Assembly: GCA_014773175.1 (NCBI GenBank)
Contig: VXCM01000296.1
Location: 62,001 to 126,000, forward strand
Reading direction: 5' to 3'
Length of the DNA stretch: 64,000 nucleotides
From: Lucifuga dentata
Taxonomy: Eukaryota > Chordata > Actinopteri > Ophidiiformes > Bythitidae
Part shown: positions 11,570 to 23,370 of the stretch, piece by piece
Layout: the number at the start of each line of letters is the position of its first letter
How positions within the stretch are numbered: the stretch's first letter is position 1
Notes under the pieces: model-generated
What the model was told of the DNA's origin: nothing
The model's database searches: none
What the model saw: only the letters and a program-made list of their open reading frames with translations
Program-made: the position numbers and the translations under genes

Positions 11570-12994
11570 GTACATGCCTACTCCCATTCACATCTTGTGG
11601 GAATTCAAGAATCATCACATTTCCGGTCTTAGAATAAGTAAAACAAAGGAATTGTATGGCTCTTGCAGCATTTACCACTTTAATTGCATAATCAGTCTTG
11701 CAGCAAGGTCTGTGAAACCGAACAGCTTTGTGGCAAGATCAGCATCAAGTGTTTTCAGAATGTCCTGCAGTTCTGTTGCAATCATCCAACGCAGCATGTT
11801 TTTGACTTATGTTGAGAATTTATTGTCATGTCACTTTTTTCTTGATTCTGAAGAAAGGCATCTTGGCCAGAATATTTGAGCAACATTAATAATTAAAATA
11901 CACACATATCTACGGGAACGGTGTCCTTGACTTTGTTGACTTAGAATTCAATACAAATTTAATGCATAATTAAAAAAGGTAGGGTAGATGCTGTGAGTAT
12001 ATTAGGCTATAAGCACTGTCATAATATTTGATCTTCCTACCTGCAGTATCTCTGGTTGGACTGACTCACATATATGATGCAAGTAGCTCATACAACTTAT
12101 GTTATGCAACTTATATCTAACTATCGGAAGTAGCTGCATTTCCTTAAATTGAAATTTCTATTTTGAATGACTGAATACTTCTTCTCTGCTATATTTCTGA
12201 AGATGATGATGTAAAACATAAAGATCTTCAAAGTTGAGATACAGTAATATCTTTTGGGGTACATAAAATTAAATTTTATCATATAAGATTTTCAGACAAC
12301 AGTGAAACAAAATTCGACTCCAGTTCACAACATGCACTTTATACTGTCCGACTGTCTGCACCAGTCTGGCAGATTCAGCGTAATATCACAGAAAAAATAC
12401 TTAGAGCCCTGCAATATTACCATGGTGAATAAAAGTATCAGTTTCTATCAAATGCATGAACATTTCTGAATGATTCCAAACTTTTGAACGCTAGTGTATG
12501 CAGTAAACATATAAGAGTAGATATTGATATAGTTACTGTACATCTACATCTGTATAACTGAGAATTTGCATTATATACTTGAGTTGTCAGACTTTATCCA
12601 CCTTTTAATGGACACAGAGAGGAATGGGAAAGTATGCACACATACTGTATTGTACAATGAATCACCAAGGGACCTTTCAAAGTATGTTTCTCGTAGAAAA
12701 CAACAAAAGCGACATAAAATTAAAGCTCAATAGCTGTGAAACTGTCAGGAAATTCCAAACTGATGGGAAATCTGTTCTAAGTCCCACGTTAAAGCTAAAC
12801 TCAGCAGTGGAGCATTGCTTTTAATTTCTAAAAAATATAAGACGGCAAATCTTTCCTTAAGTTGTATGATTTATGAACAAAAGGTCATCTTGTTGTAAAA
12901 GTGTCAGCGTACCATGCATAGCAAATGTGTCTTCTCGAGCAACACTGGTGCATTATTCAGAGAGAAAATCATCTTAAAAGATTTAGGAAGATGC

Positions 12995-13007
12995 TGGAAA
13001 CTTTCCA
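12995..13007. promoter_or_regulatory. Palindromic tonicity-element-like site upstream of IMPA1 copy 2
   Basis: TGGAAACTTTCCA is a perfect palindrome around a central C. Read on either strand it fits the published TonE/NFAT5 consensus TGGAAANNYNY. It lies about 170 bases upstream of the TATA-like box of IMPA1 copy 2. I found no such match in the 500 bases upstream of copy 1. Function is inference. Confidence 0.45.
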
Positions 13008-13166
13008 ACTCACTGCATAGAACTTGTGCAACCTGTAGCTACAGGTCTGCAATGTGTTTTTTTATTTTGGGTTGCTAATGAGGAAACATGCGAGGGTGGA
13101 GCTGGTACTTTTCCCTCTGTGTCTCCAGCCAGCTTTTTTTACAACTGCTCTCAGACTGCCAGCTTC

Positions 13167-13174
13167 TATTTAAG
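13167..13174 (+). promoter_or_regulatory. impa1: TATA-like box of IMPA1 copy 2
   Basis: TATTTAAG about 60 bases before a consensus splice donor (GTAAGT, 13237). This would put the start of transcription near 13195-13205 and make the first exon short and non-coding. Confidence 0.45.
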
Positions 13175-13197
13175 TTTTTGCAAAGGGAGGTAGTCGT

Positions 13198-13236
13198 GAG
13201 AAGCGACCTGTGAAAGCCCTGGCCTGACTTTTTAAG
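13198..13236 (+). other. impa1: Putative 5' UTR exon of IMPA1 copy 2
   Basis: Ends at GTAAGT (13237). The next exon begins at 13777 after TTTTACAG and carries 27 untranslated bases before the ATG at 13804. The left end is estimated from the TATA-like box. Confidence 0.45.
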
Positions 13237-13803
13237 GTAAGTGTTTCTTTGTTTTCTGACATCTATGGTAAAAAGCCATGCAGATCTGTGCTTACAATCA
13301 GACTGGATGAATATTTTCCATTAATTTTTTCTTTAGTTAGTACTGGTGTTAAATTGTCATCACAGAGTTCTTTTTTTATTGGATGGATTCCTTGCAGGCT
13401 ACCAAATTCAAATGAAATGCAATCAATTATCAGATATTTACCTCAATGCTTATCAAAGCTCAGTGCTCCATACACATGGCTGGCTGCTGTGTTGTCCCAT
13501 TCTCTAGATATACAGAATATAGGAAGGTGTTCAATAAACCATATGAAGCTCTTTTAGCATTCATCTGATGGCTGTAGTTACTAGTTACTTTCCAAATTAA
13601 AACCTCGGTATGACATAAACTCATAAAATATTGTCATCAGGTAAAAACCTTGTATCTCAGCATGCAACCATTCAGCAGATGTGTGGTATTATTAAAGTAA
13701 GAGATTAAAAAGCTTCTGTTGCTGTGAATAGTTTGGATCTCTGTATTTTTTTGAAGTCACTGTTGCACTTTTACAGGCTCCTATCAGCAAGAACCCCGTA
13801 GAA

Positions 13804-16078
13804 ATGGCTGACCCATGGCAGGAGGCATACGATCAGGCTGTTGCTGTGGCAAATACAGCTGGAGAGGTACGTCTGAGCCAAACCTCAGTGTGTTGTACAC
13901 ATGTTCCATCTCAGTTGTCTCAGACTTCAACATGCCTTATGACAAGCTGTCAATGGTAAAATCTGACAACAGGTTATATTTGAGATGTCAAAATGGAATT
14001 AGCACTGCTAATTATGTTTCCTTTGTGTAGGAAATTAGGCAAGCTCTGGAGAATGAAATTAAAGTCACCACAAAGAGCAGCTCTGTAGACCTTGTCACTA
14101 AGACTGACCAGAGGGTGGAGAAAATCATCATCACCTCCCTGAAATCTAAATTCCCCACACATAGGTCAGAAACACAGTCCCATGTGTGTATGAGTATCCA
14201 GTCATGTCTTGATGTTTCTCATTGGTCACCTGGTTCTTCTATTCTTCAGTTTCATTGGGGAGGAGTCGGTGGCTTCTGGTCAGCCGTGTGTCCTCACTGA
14301 CAATCCGACATGGATCATAGATCCAGTGGATGGCACCATCAACTTTGTGCATGGGTAAGATGTCAGTGTATCTCCCAGTCCACATACAGATGTGGTCTCG
14401 TAATTGAATATCGGTCCGCACTACCCAGAATACCTCAAACTTGATCCCTACACACTGATCTAATGCACATGAAACTCTGTTTATTCCCAGATTCCCATTT
14501 GTGGCCGTGTCTATCGCCTTTGCTGTCAACAAGGAAGTAAGTCTCATCAAATAACAGAAAATTGTACACTTAGAAAATAGTTTATTCATACATGCTGTAG
14601 TACATACAATCTTCAAGAACGATGTGTGTGTTTTCAGCTGGAGTTTGGTGTGGTGTACAGCTGCCTGGAAGACAAAATGTACACAGGAAGGAAGGGAAAG
14701 GGAGCTTTCTGCAATGGAGAAAAACTCCAAGTGTCTGACGTTACAGGTATAGTCCAAACTACTGTGGTTCAGGTACTTTTACTTGTGTAAAGTATGTATC
14801 TTCAACTGATTAGAAGTTATGAAATTTCCCAAACATGAAGGTTTTATAATTGAAATACTTTCTGTCTTCAGTTTGGAGTGAAATCGGAGATAAAATATAA
14901 TGGAGTATTTTCCTTTTAGTTACTGGTACTTTTACTTTACTAAAATATTTGAGTACTTCTTCCTCCATGTTTTTGCACTGTGTAAAGTACTCTCCCACCT
15001 GCTGTTATTGTTGCAGATATCCACAAGTCCATTATCATCTCTGAGCACGGGACAGACAGAAGCAAAGAAAAAGTCAACAAGATCTTCTCCACCATGCAGA
15101 AGATCCTCCGCATCCCCGTGCATGGGTACATGGTCTTACTTTAATTACATGAAATTACCATTACATACAGTTTGTATTCAGTCACCTTCACTTGGTTTGT
15201 CTTTACAGGCTCCGTGGGTCAGGAACAGCTGCCACTAACATGTGTCTGGTGGCATCGGGGGCGGCTGAGGCCTTTTTTGAGATTGGGATCCACTGCTGGG
15301 ACATTGCTGCAGGAGCAGTGATAGTCAGAGAAGCTGGAGGAATATTACTGGACGTCAGTGGTATGTATGCTTTCAAATCTTTATCTAACTGGAGAACATT
15401 ACAGCTAGAAAATATCTAAGGACATTAACAAGCACTTTGAGTATTTCCATTTTAGGGTACTAGATTTTCTACTTTTTCACTACATTAGAGAATATGATCA
15501 TACATTAGTTTTCATTTAAGAAAACATTTTGACATAGTTAAAATATTGCTGTTTTCAGGTAAAAGTCTTATTTAATCATGAGGACATAATGCATTTTAGA
15601 ATTTCTATTATTTCATTTCAAACTGCATAAACTGGAGGTACAGGGTTGTTCATACCATATCTTCAGTTTGGGGTATTTTCAATTTGATTCAATTGATGTA
15701 TTTATATCTTCCAGAATCATGTTAAATGCATCAGGAATCTTAATATTTCTCCTTTGTGGTAGTCATACTTTCACTTAAGGAAAGGATTCGAGTACTTCTT
15801 CTGCTACCACAGAACATCAAGTGATTATAGAACATTAAACTGTTATAAACTTCAATATGTTGATCACTTGTCAGGATTTGTTCGTATTCTCATGTGGACT
15901 ACATGTAAATTTCCTCATATAAACAAAAGTCATTGTTTGATAAAATTTAGGGGGACCATTTGATGTGATGTCTCGAAGAATGGTTTCAGCAAAATGCCAG
16001 GCTATTGCTGATCGGCTCATCAAGGAAATTGAAATATTCCCAGTGGAGAGGGATGATGCTCCGAGGCAACAGAAATGA
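13804..16078 (+). CDS. impa1: Inositol monophosphatase 1, tandem copy 2
   Basis: Same reaction as copy 1: inositol monophosphate to myo-inositol. Eight coding exons: 13804-13866, 14031-14164, 14250-14354, 14491-14536, 14638-14746, 15017-15125, 15209-15360 and 15951-16078. The first seven lengths (63, 134, 105, 46, 109, 109, 152) equal those of copy 1, as do all phases; the protein has 281 residues. Motifs: [88 protein letters not shown]. All metal ligands and the catalytic threonine are kept. The residue after that threonine is isoleucine, where human IMPA1 and copy 1 have threonine. The C-terminal tail (APRQQK) is a little longer. Sequence has diverged clearly from copy 1, so the duplication is not recent. 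A poly(A) signal ATTAAA lies at 16191-16196. Confidence 0.96.
14770..14970. repeat. Percomorph GTACTT-type repeat in IMPA1 copy 2 intron 5
   Basis: Starts with CAGGTACTTTTACTTGTG and ends with GAGTACTTCTTCCTCCATG, the two ends typical of this repeat. Confidence 0.6.
15430..15815. repeat. Percomorph GTACTT-type repeat in IMPA1 copy 2 intron 7
   Basis: Contains TTTGAGTATTTCCATTTTAG, TTTTTCACTACATTAGAG and a terminal GAGTACTTCTTCTGCTACCA, matching the other copies. It makes up most of the intron. Confidence 0.6.
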
Positions 16079-16215
16079 GGAAACACAACTATTTGCACTG
16101 TTGAATCAATCCTATTGTACTTTCAATGCTGTTCAACATGAGTACAAGAAGAGTCCTTTATTTTTTTGTTTTTTGTTTTGGTGTTGTCTAATTAAAGACA
16201 GTCTGCTGTAGTCAC
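16079..16215 (+). other. impa1: 3' UTR of IMPA1 copy 2
   Basis: Short, T-rich; ATTAAA at 16191-16196 followed by a TG-rich stretch. Confidence 0.6.
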
Positions 16216-19200
16216 CATTGATTGTTTCGATTTCCATACTGGATGTGTTTTTCTTCAGCAGCACATTTTAACCAAAGGAAACATTTAACTTACAGTCACC
16301 TCAAGGTTACATTTGATTTGTCTGTCAAAAATGATTGAAGTAGCAGATTGCTATAATCTTGCACTTAGCATCACCGTGCACTTTTATACAGCAGCTCAAC
16401 GTGCAGACCACATAGTCTGTGGACTGTGCATGCATGTGTTCCTTATCTTCTGATCCACACGAATTATTCAGCATGTAAATATTTCCTACATAGATGTTTG
16501 TGATGGTTTAATTTGATGCGATTTCCAACTCTTCCACAACCCTATTACCACGACAGATTGCAAAAGAAGCTGCCCTAATTGGAAAGTGATGGTTATTTTG
16601 ACTGAATTTCCAATCAGTTAATTTATCTTCTCTCCCTTCTCATATGACTATAATGTGTAATTATCTCATGGCGGTGAAATTCTGCCTGGATGATTAGCCT
16701 CATTAGAGACAACAGTCCTCAGCACTGAGTTAAGTCGATGTTGAAGTCATTTAATAAACAGTGGTCATGTCAAGTATCATATATTTTACTTACAGTTGAC
16801 ATTACCATATTGCTTTGAGAACCTCTATTTCAGCTTTATTGCTGTTTGCACAACTGGGTTCAGTGGTATTACCATTTACCACTAGAGGTCAGTAATGCAT
16901 CAGTGGTGCTGATACAATCTTCAAGAAGCTCTCATTTTACTTTGCTCTCTGACTTGCAGTATATTTATGATTATTTGAATTATTAATTGGCATTTCACCA
17001 TCCGTAACCAGTGTATTTAAGTTCTATCACCTCGAATGTTGAGAAAGTAAGAAATAACCCCACCCAAAAGATGTGGTGCCATTTTTATGTATGTTCTACT
17101 CTATTATATTTTCTGTTCATTAAGTATTGACAAGCACATACGCGAGAGAACTGAGAATAAAGGATTTTAGATCAGTCACCAAGAAACAATACAGAGTGGA
17201 GAAGCAAGATGAGAATAAAAAAAAACAAAACTAAGAACAACAGCAGCAAAAACAGCAGGGACAACATCACATCAGCGATGGCAACCACAGAAACAGCTAT
17301 AACAGCAGGAGGGAGAGAAAGCAGGTATCACAAAGTGAGTTTTATGTATTTTAATCCTTGGTGTGTAAGCATGATGTCTAGGAATGCTTTTGAAGTAATG
17401 CTTTTTGAAGCATAAGTAACTGCAAATTTGTGTCTGGAATTATGGTCCCGTATATCTGACACTCCTGTATGTAGCAAATGCAGATGAGATTTATGATGTT
17501 ATGATAGAGACGCTGTACGCCTGTCTTTCAAATGACAAAAATCACCTTTGTGATCTCTTGTAATTCACCACTCCGCACTGCAGTGTTTTCAGATATAAAA
17601 GCTTATTTTGATGGAGAGTGTATTATGTGGGGGGTAAATTGAGGAAAATTATGTATTGCAGTAGACTGGGACAAACAGTACTTGCAAATACATTTGCTTG
17701 AACTTGCCTGAAGCAGCAGATGGTGGAATTTGCCTTGTAGGACAATACAGCGAAATGTCAGAGAAAAACCAAAGAACCACATGGAAGTTCTTAAAAGTCA
17801 GTTTAGCAGAGTTACTTCAGACTATCAGTATTTCACTTAAGCTTCATAACTCAACAGTAGCCCTTACAGTATGTGCAAATTCTATCAATTGCAGTTTAAT
17901 CCATATTCACTAATATTTGCTACTTTTGTATTAGCTAGGATGATTTTTGGTATTTTAAATAAGATCTAACAAATAATCCAAGTAATCAAGTAATCAAGCA
18001 AGTAATAAATAATCTAGCTTGTGTTCCATAACAAACTTTACTTTCAGTTACACTGAAATGAGTGTGTTGATACACACACCTGGGATTATAGTTAACTTTA
18101 TGTATTGCAGTTCTTTTTGAGGTCTTTTCAGAATTTCTAAAATTCCTTGTGAGACCATAAGAAGACAATGTAAGCAAAGCCTGGATTTTAGATGAGAGAC
18201 TGGACATGCAGCAGTGGGGACTTGGATCTGACTCAAGTCAGAAATTTACTGATTCTAAGTTGATGCATGAAGAGAATCAAGATTTGAATTGGACTTTATT
18301 AACGTTACATGGTTTATTAAGGGAAAAAAAAACAGATCAGGTAGTTTTTAATCCTACTGAGATCTTTATTGGGAAGGATTATATATTTTGATTCAGTCTG
18401 ATGTTAATTTGGCAGTGGAGTTTTTGTTCTGACATGTCTTGTATTGGACTGCTGTATGAAGCACAGAAGCTAATCTAATGATTAAGCGCACCACCTCAAG
18501 AAACACAACAAACAACGTTCACATTCTTCTGCATTCACATCCCAACAGTATTTAGGACTTTTATAAGCCTGATTATTTACTCTTGCAGAGCTGCAAAGCA
18601 AACTTGCTGATTTCAGGCGGTTAATTGCTCATCAATAAAGAATCATATCATCAGCATAGACACTGAACAGGTATGAAGTGACACCATCACATTAATATGC
18701 ATTGTATGAGTACTAGCAGTAGTTTGGTGATAATCCCAACATTGTCAAGACCCAGGCCCAAAGAATATTCTATATTTCCTCTGTAACTTTGAAAGGAGGA
18801 AGCAATTACACAATCTGTAGGACTTTAACATACATGTAAGAATTACATTAAAATATACTGTAAATACTCTGATTAAGTGTCCAAAAAAGTTTGCATTGAT
18901 GCTTGATTTGCCATGATCGGTTGCTTATGTAGAGAGAGAGAGAGAGACCCCCCCCTCCCCAGGTACCCCACTAAAGGTCCACATATTTGGTTCAGTAGAG
19001 CCAGAAACAAATCAGGCTGCAGGCGGTTGAGTTTAAAGATCCTTTGCATCCAGCACAAACCCTCTGCAACAACAGCCCAAAATCTAAAGGTTAATTAGTG
19101 CTTGTTATCATTAGCTGCCATCATCAGGCACTGCTGGTTTAAATACACAACATGAAACACCATAACGTAATGTACACAGTCATATCCAGTCATCTTATGC

Positions 19201-21235
19201 CGATATATCAGCTTTTCTCAACTGCTGAAGAGCAGTTTCTAAAACGGTCACAATTCTCAAACATTTAATGTGATCACCGTGACTTTCACTCACAAATGTA
19301 TTAATTCCATCAAAATGTTTCACTTTTAACAGGTTTAATATTTCATGTGATGGTGACAAAACAGAAAATATAAGAATATATAAAGTGTCAAATGTATCAA
19401 TACAACAGATTTGCGTAAATTTGGTTCTATTGAAAATATTAAACAAAAACAAAGTGGAAATTGCTTCTGCCACCTTGTTGGTCATCCAATCTCTCCTGTT
19501 GGGTATTTGCAAGAAACTGATACTTTGTGACTTTTCCCTGTAATAAATCTGACAACACGTGATAGGTTGCATGATATATTCACACTGTACACATTCCGAC
19601 ATCACATTCTGACAGACATCACATTCCAATGAACATCACATTCCAGCTGGGCGCTTACTCATCCAGACAGATTTGCAATAAAGCTATATATTCAAAACAA
19701 TATGCTGGCATTCAGGTGCTTTGCCATGAATTGCAGGGAAACTGATCACCACTTCAAGAAATTGGCTTGAACAGGCTTCTCAAACTTCTCAAACTGGCGA
19801 AGCAAAATTTCTGATATCCATATCAGAAATCCATCTGATCACTCAATCGCAGATTGTTTGGACAACTAATCTGGCTTTACAGCCCAAACAAATAACAAAC
19901 AACAGCTGATCAGGCTGAAATCTGGCCCAATTCTTAGAGTCACGCTGAAAATCTGGGTTTAAATTAACTCTTACAGTGCCTGGCTTTACTCAGTGCATCG
20001 GCGGGTTAGCTGAAGAATGCATGTACAGTTGTAAGGAAATGAGCTCTTGATACAGTAGGATGATCGTGCCAAAGCAACTGAGAAAACCTGTAAACCCATG
20101 CATACTAAGATGTACTTCCCTTTCTGATTCTATTTGCTTTTTCCTACTTGCTTTCAATTTAAGTCATGTTATGCAAGCTACCTGAAATGGAGCCAAAGAA
20201 ATTGGCTTGTTCTGGCCAGCAGCCATATTGACTCATGACTCCCAGTCCCAGTTGTTTTTGATGCATTATTAGGCTAATATAAAAGCTGAGAGACATTTCA
20301 TCCAAGCATGTGCTCAGCTGAACGTCTGCTTCCTATCTTGATGGAATCGATAATTATGATCTCCTTGAGGAAATGAAGGAATGGTCAAGATAACGTAATG
20401 AAATTCTAAAATGGAAGTTTTATGAGCTATGTGTGCCTATCAAAACCCTCTCAAAACTGTAGAATCAATAAGGATATTAACATCAAACTCTCAGATACAG
20501 ACACAATCAATGCTGATAATCTAAAGTAATAGCCCTTGAAACCATCCTTACATTTATTTTAACAGATTTTTCTGTCCCTGGGAGATTTTCTTGACATATT
20601 AATTGCTTACTTAACTTCTCTGTTTTCTAAGTGCTTTGATTAATCTTCTTTGTCTTGTCTGTCCATCATTATCTATCTGTTAAACACACACTTAATCTTT
20701 ACTTTTTAAAAGTAGCAATTTATTTACATCTGCTCAAGTGGTGTGAACATTTTTCTCACTTCTCAGCTAACCAGTAATGTTCTCACTTGTCTCCTGCTGT
20801 GAAAGTGAAGATTGAGACAAGTTTAGGGACTTTAAGTGTGAGCATGTATGCATGTGTGTACATCACCCTTCTGCTGCATGTCTTCTTCATGTTCACATTC
20901 AGGATGTTTCAGTTGGCAGGATGAGGGATCAATAGGCCTGCTTACTGTTCGTGTAGGCGTTAGCAATTAGCAGTTACAGCCTTGGATTGGTGGCAGATGG
21001 ATCAAATTGCAGCAGGGGAAGGTTTCCTATTAGTCGCTAATTTGATGAATAACCATGCAAAATGTATCAGACTCACCTTGCACTTTGGCACTTTTAATCG
21101 ATATAAGTGCTGGAATTTGTGAAAAGTTGTGAACTCTAAATGGATGAATTAAAGGAATAACAACTCAAAAAGTCCTCAAAATAAAATGCAACTAACCTTT
21201 AAAAATCTGCTTTCCAATAACAAAACAACAGAGGG
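16216..21235. other. Non-coding DNA, start of the gene desert
   Basis: No exon with both a recognisable protein and splice sites. Contains a short GA run (18931-18948) and four spaced ACATCACATTC units near 19575-19645. Otherwise it is AT-rich unique sequence. Confidence 0.5.
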
Positions 21236-21900
21236 TCACCCTGGAAAGTAACTAAGTACATTTAGTCAAGAATTATATTTTGACTTTTGCATAATTTTGA
21301 GGTATTTCAATTTTCATTTTCAGGGATTTTGCTACTTTATGCTGTTTTCTATGAAATATTTATTTTTACTCCACTACACATTTATTGATGGCTGTATAGT
21401 TACTTTGAAAAGTTATACTTTAGATTCAACATTATAGGAGTGCAGTAAATGGTTTGTTTTTTTTTTGTTTTTTTTTAAGCTCTATGCTATAATAGATTTT
21501 AGAAATTATCTTGAGTTTGAGGAACTAAAAGAGGTCAGATATTTTTAGTATTTTAGGTTAAAGACTGTTTATCAAATTGAGGAGAATCTTTAATATTTAA
21601 CTCCAGAATTAATAAATAAAGTCAGAAAGTCATTTTGTCTTTGAGACAGTTTTTTCTAAACAAAAAAAACAAAACAAACAAACAAACAAAAAAAAAAAAA
21701 TGGACATGTTGGAGATACAAGATTTTTACCCAGTAATATCTGTATTATTTATCTCACATTGAATGTCAAATTTGAATCTTCATAGTAAATAGTTACCACA
21801 GCCATCAGGTAAATGTGGAATAAAAAGTACTTATGCCTCTTAAAGGCAAAGTAAAATGCAAGTATCTGTATTCTATTTAAGTACTGTACTGAACTTCAAT
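21236..21900. repeat. Percomorph GTACTT-type repeat, long copy
   Basis: Left end CTGGAAAGTAACTAAGTACA (21240) is the characteristic start of this repeat. It is followed by TTTGAGGTATTTCAATTTTC and TACTCCACTACACATTTATT. The right part (21820-21900) has AAAAAGTACTTATG and ATTTAAGTACTGTACTGAACTT. A C/A-rich simple stretch (21655-21700) interrupts it. Confidence 0.65.
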
Positions 21901-22699
21901 TTGATGACATTCATGCAGCAGCTTATTTTATAGAAATGTCTATCTGTGCTGCTAAAAATGTTTATTTAGTTGTTAACTATTTAGTTGGACATTTTTTGAA
22001 ATTCTAAAATGGATGTCACCCATCCTCTTGGCTAGTGCGTGGGTGGCCTGTGAGGCCACCAGCTGTCACCTTGTGTCACCCACGTGTCTGAAAACAGTCC
22101 ATGCTCCCCTGATTCCAGAGAGCAAATGCAGCACGTAGGGGTTATTACACACGGGGAGTGACCACGGCTTGGCAAAAGGGCAACCCTGAAGGCAAAGCAT
22201 CCAACACATTTGAATAATGTATCAGACCAACACACATTTGCATATCTGGGCATTTCCAACTCACTGGGGCACTATGATTCAATTCCCACTGCCACGCCGT
22301 GTTGTGAGTAGTATGAAACACGATGGATATTAAGCGTGTTTGAATGCAGGTTCCCTCATGAATCTTTAAGGCCACTGTGTAATAAGAAAAACAGGCGAGG
22401 CATCACCATCAGAATACTGATTTACTTTGCTTCTTCATTCCAAAACAGAGGAGAGTTTGGCCACAAGGAAATACCTGACAGTGTTTTAAATTGTGAGGAA
22501 GACTGACACCGGTGTGAATTTAACGAGTTGGAGTGTAAAGAGTGAGGGAGTGGTGTGCAGTGAAGCAGCTCTTCCATGCTCTCCTCTTCTTACCTGCAAC
22601 AGACACAGCCTCCAAAGGATTTTAGGATGGTCTGGCTGCTCACCTGTTAAATAAGGCTTGTTCGGAAGTCTGTCCTCTGGCAAACTTTGAAAAACCCCG

Positions 22700-22767
22700 A
22701 GGTTTCTGCAAGAGCTGGCTGATCTAAAGGGCTAACCCTTTAGATCAGCCAGCTCTTGCAGAAACCT
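22700..22767. repeat. Perfect inverted repeat, 32-base arms, 4-base loop
   Basis: Left arm 22700-22731 (starts AGGTTTCTGCAAGAG, ends GATCTAAAGGG), loop CTAA, right arm 22736-22767, the exact reverse complement. Flanks show no further pairing and no open reading frame explains it. Confidence 0.95.
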
Positions 22768-23176
22768 GTGGTGTTATCCAGGGCTGTACACATGTATGGC
22801 AAATAATAAAAAGTAATTAAATCTGTATTCTGACATTTTGTGGTGTTTTGACAGTTCTCTGCTCAACATACTTTTTTTTAATGAATGTGGAGTGTTTGAA
22901 CACTGCTATTTACTGGTGCACAGCAGTGAATCAACAGAAAGCAAAGGGGGACCCTGTGTAGTCATGCACTCACCGAGGTTATTGTGAGGATTGTCTGGGA
23001 AGAGGAAGAACACAGAGGAGCTACAAGAATGAAAGATGTTAGTCTGCCAGTTTGTCACAAAAGCAGTGTGCTCCTGTGTGATAGACTGGCAGACCGTGCT
23101 GGCTCAGTATCCTTGGGGACGCACAGGATACTGTTATAGAGACACATTTCTGAGACGCTCTTCTTGTTTTCTGAAG

Positions 23177-23213
23177 CGAGAGAGAGAGAGAGAGAGAGAG
23201 TGAGAGAGGGAGG
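23177..23213. repeat. (GA)n microsatellite
   Basis: About 12 GA units, then TGAGAGAGGGAGGGAGG. Confidence 0.9.
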
Positions 23214-23330
23214 GAGGCTACTGGAACTGTGTCTTGGATGAGACGTGCTTAACTCTTGTTAGGCTGCTTGTGTCTGTGAAAGTTTATGGCCTGTGTCGAA
23301 CAGAAAGTCCGTCATGACATGGAGGATAAC

Positions 23331-23370
23331 AAAAAAAAAAAAAAAAAAAANAAAAAAAAAAAAAAAAAAA
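23331..23370. repeat. Poly-A tract with an assembly N
   Basis: About 40 A bases around an N at 23351. It could be the tail of a retroposed element, but no body is recognisable to its left. Confidence 0.85.

Larger units (their letters stand above)
9641..12994. other. Spacer between the two IMPA1 copies
   Basis: No supported exon. Contains a CA microsatellite, a fold-back element (11319-11569) and, near 12360-12495, sequence ending in CCAAACTTTTGAACGCTAGTG that resembles the edge of an old fish DNA transposon. The open frames in it show no recognisable domain. Confidence 0.55.

Noticed and set aside
11478..11879. 133-codon plus-strand open frame between the IMPA1 copies
   Set aside because: It starts within the fold-back element and shows no recognisable family or splice context.
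14239..14757. Long minus-strand open frame (172 codons)
   Set aside because: It is the antisense of IMPA1 copy 2 exons 3-5 and introns and has no domain of its own.
19195..19629. 144-codon minus-strand open frame
   Set aside because: Begins in short tandem ACATCACATTC units and has no recognisable domain.
22700..22767. Perfect hairpin as a microRNA gene
   Set aside because: Real precursors have bulges and a larger loop; a mismatch-free 32-base stem with a 4-base loop is better explained by inverted duplication or artefact.
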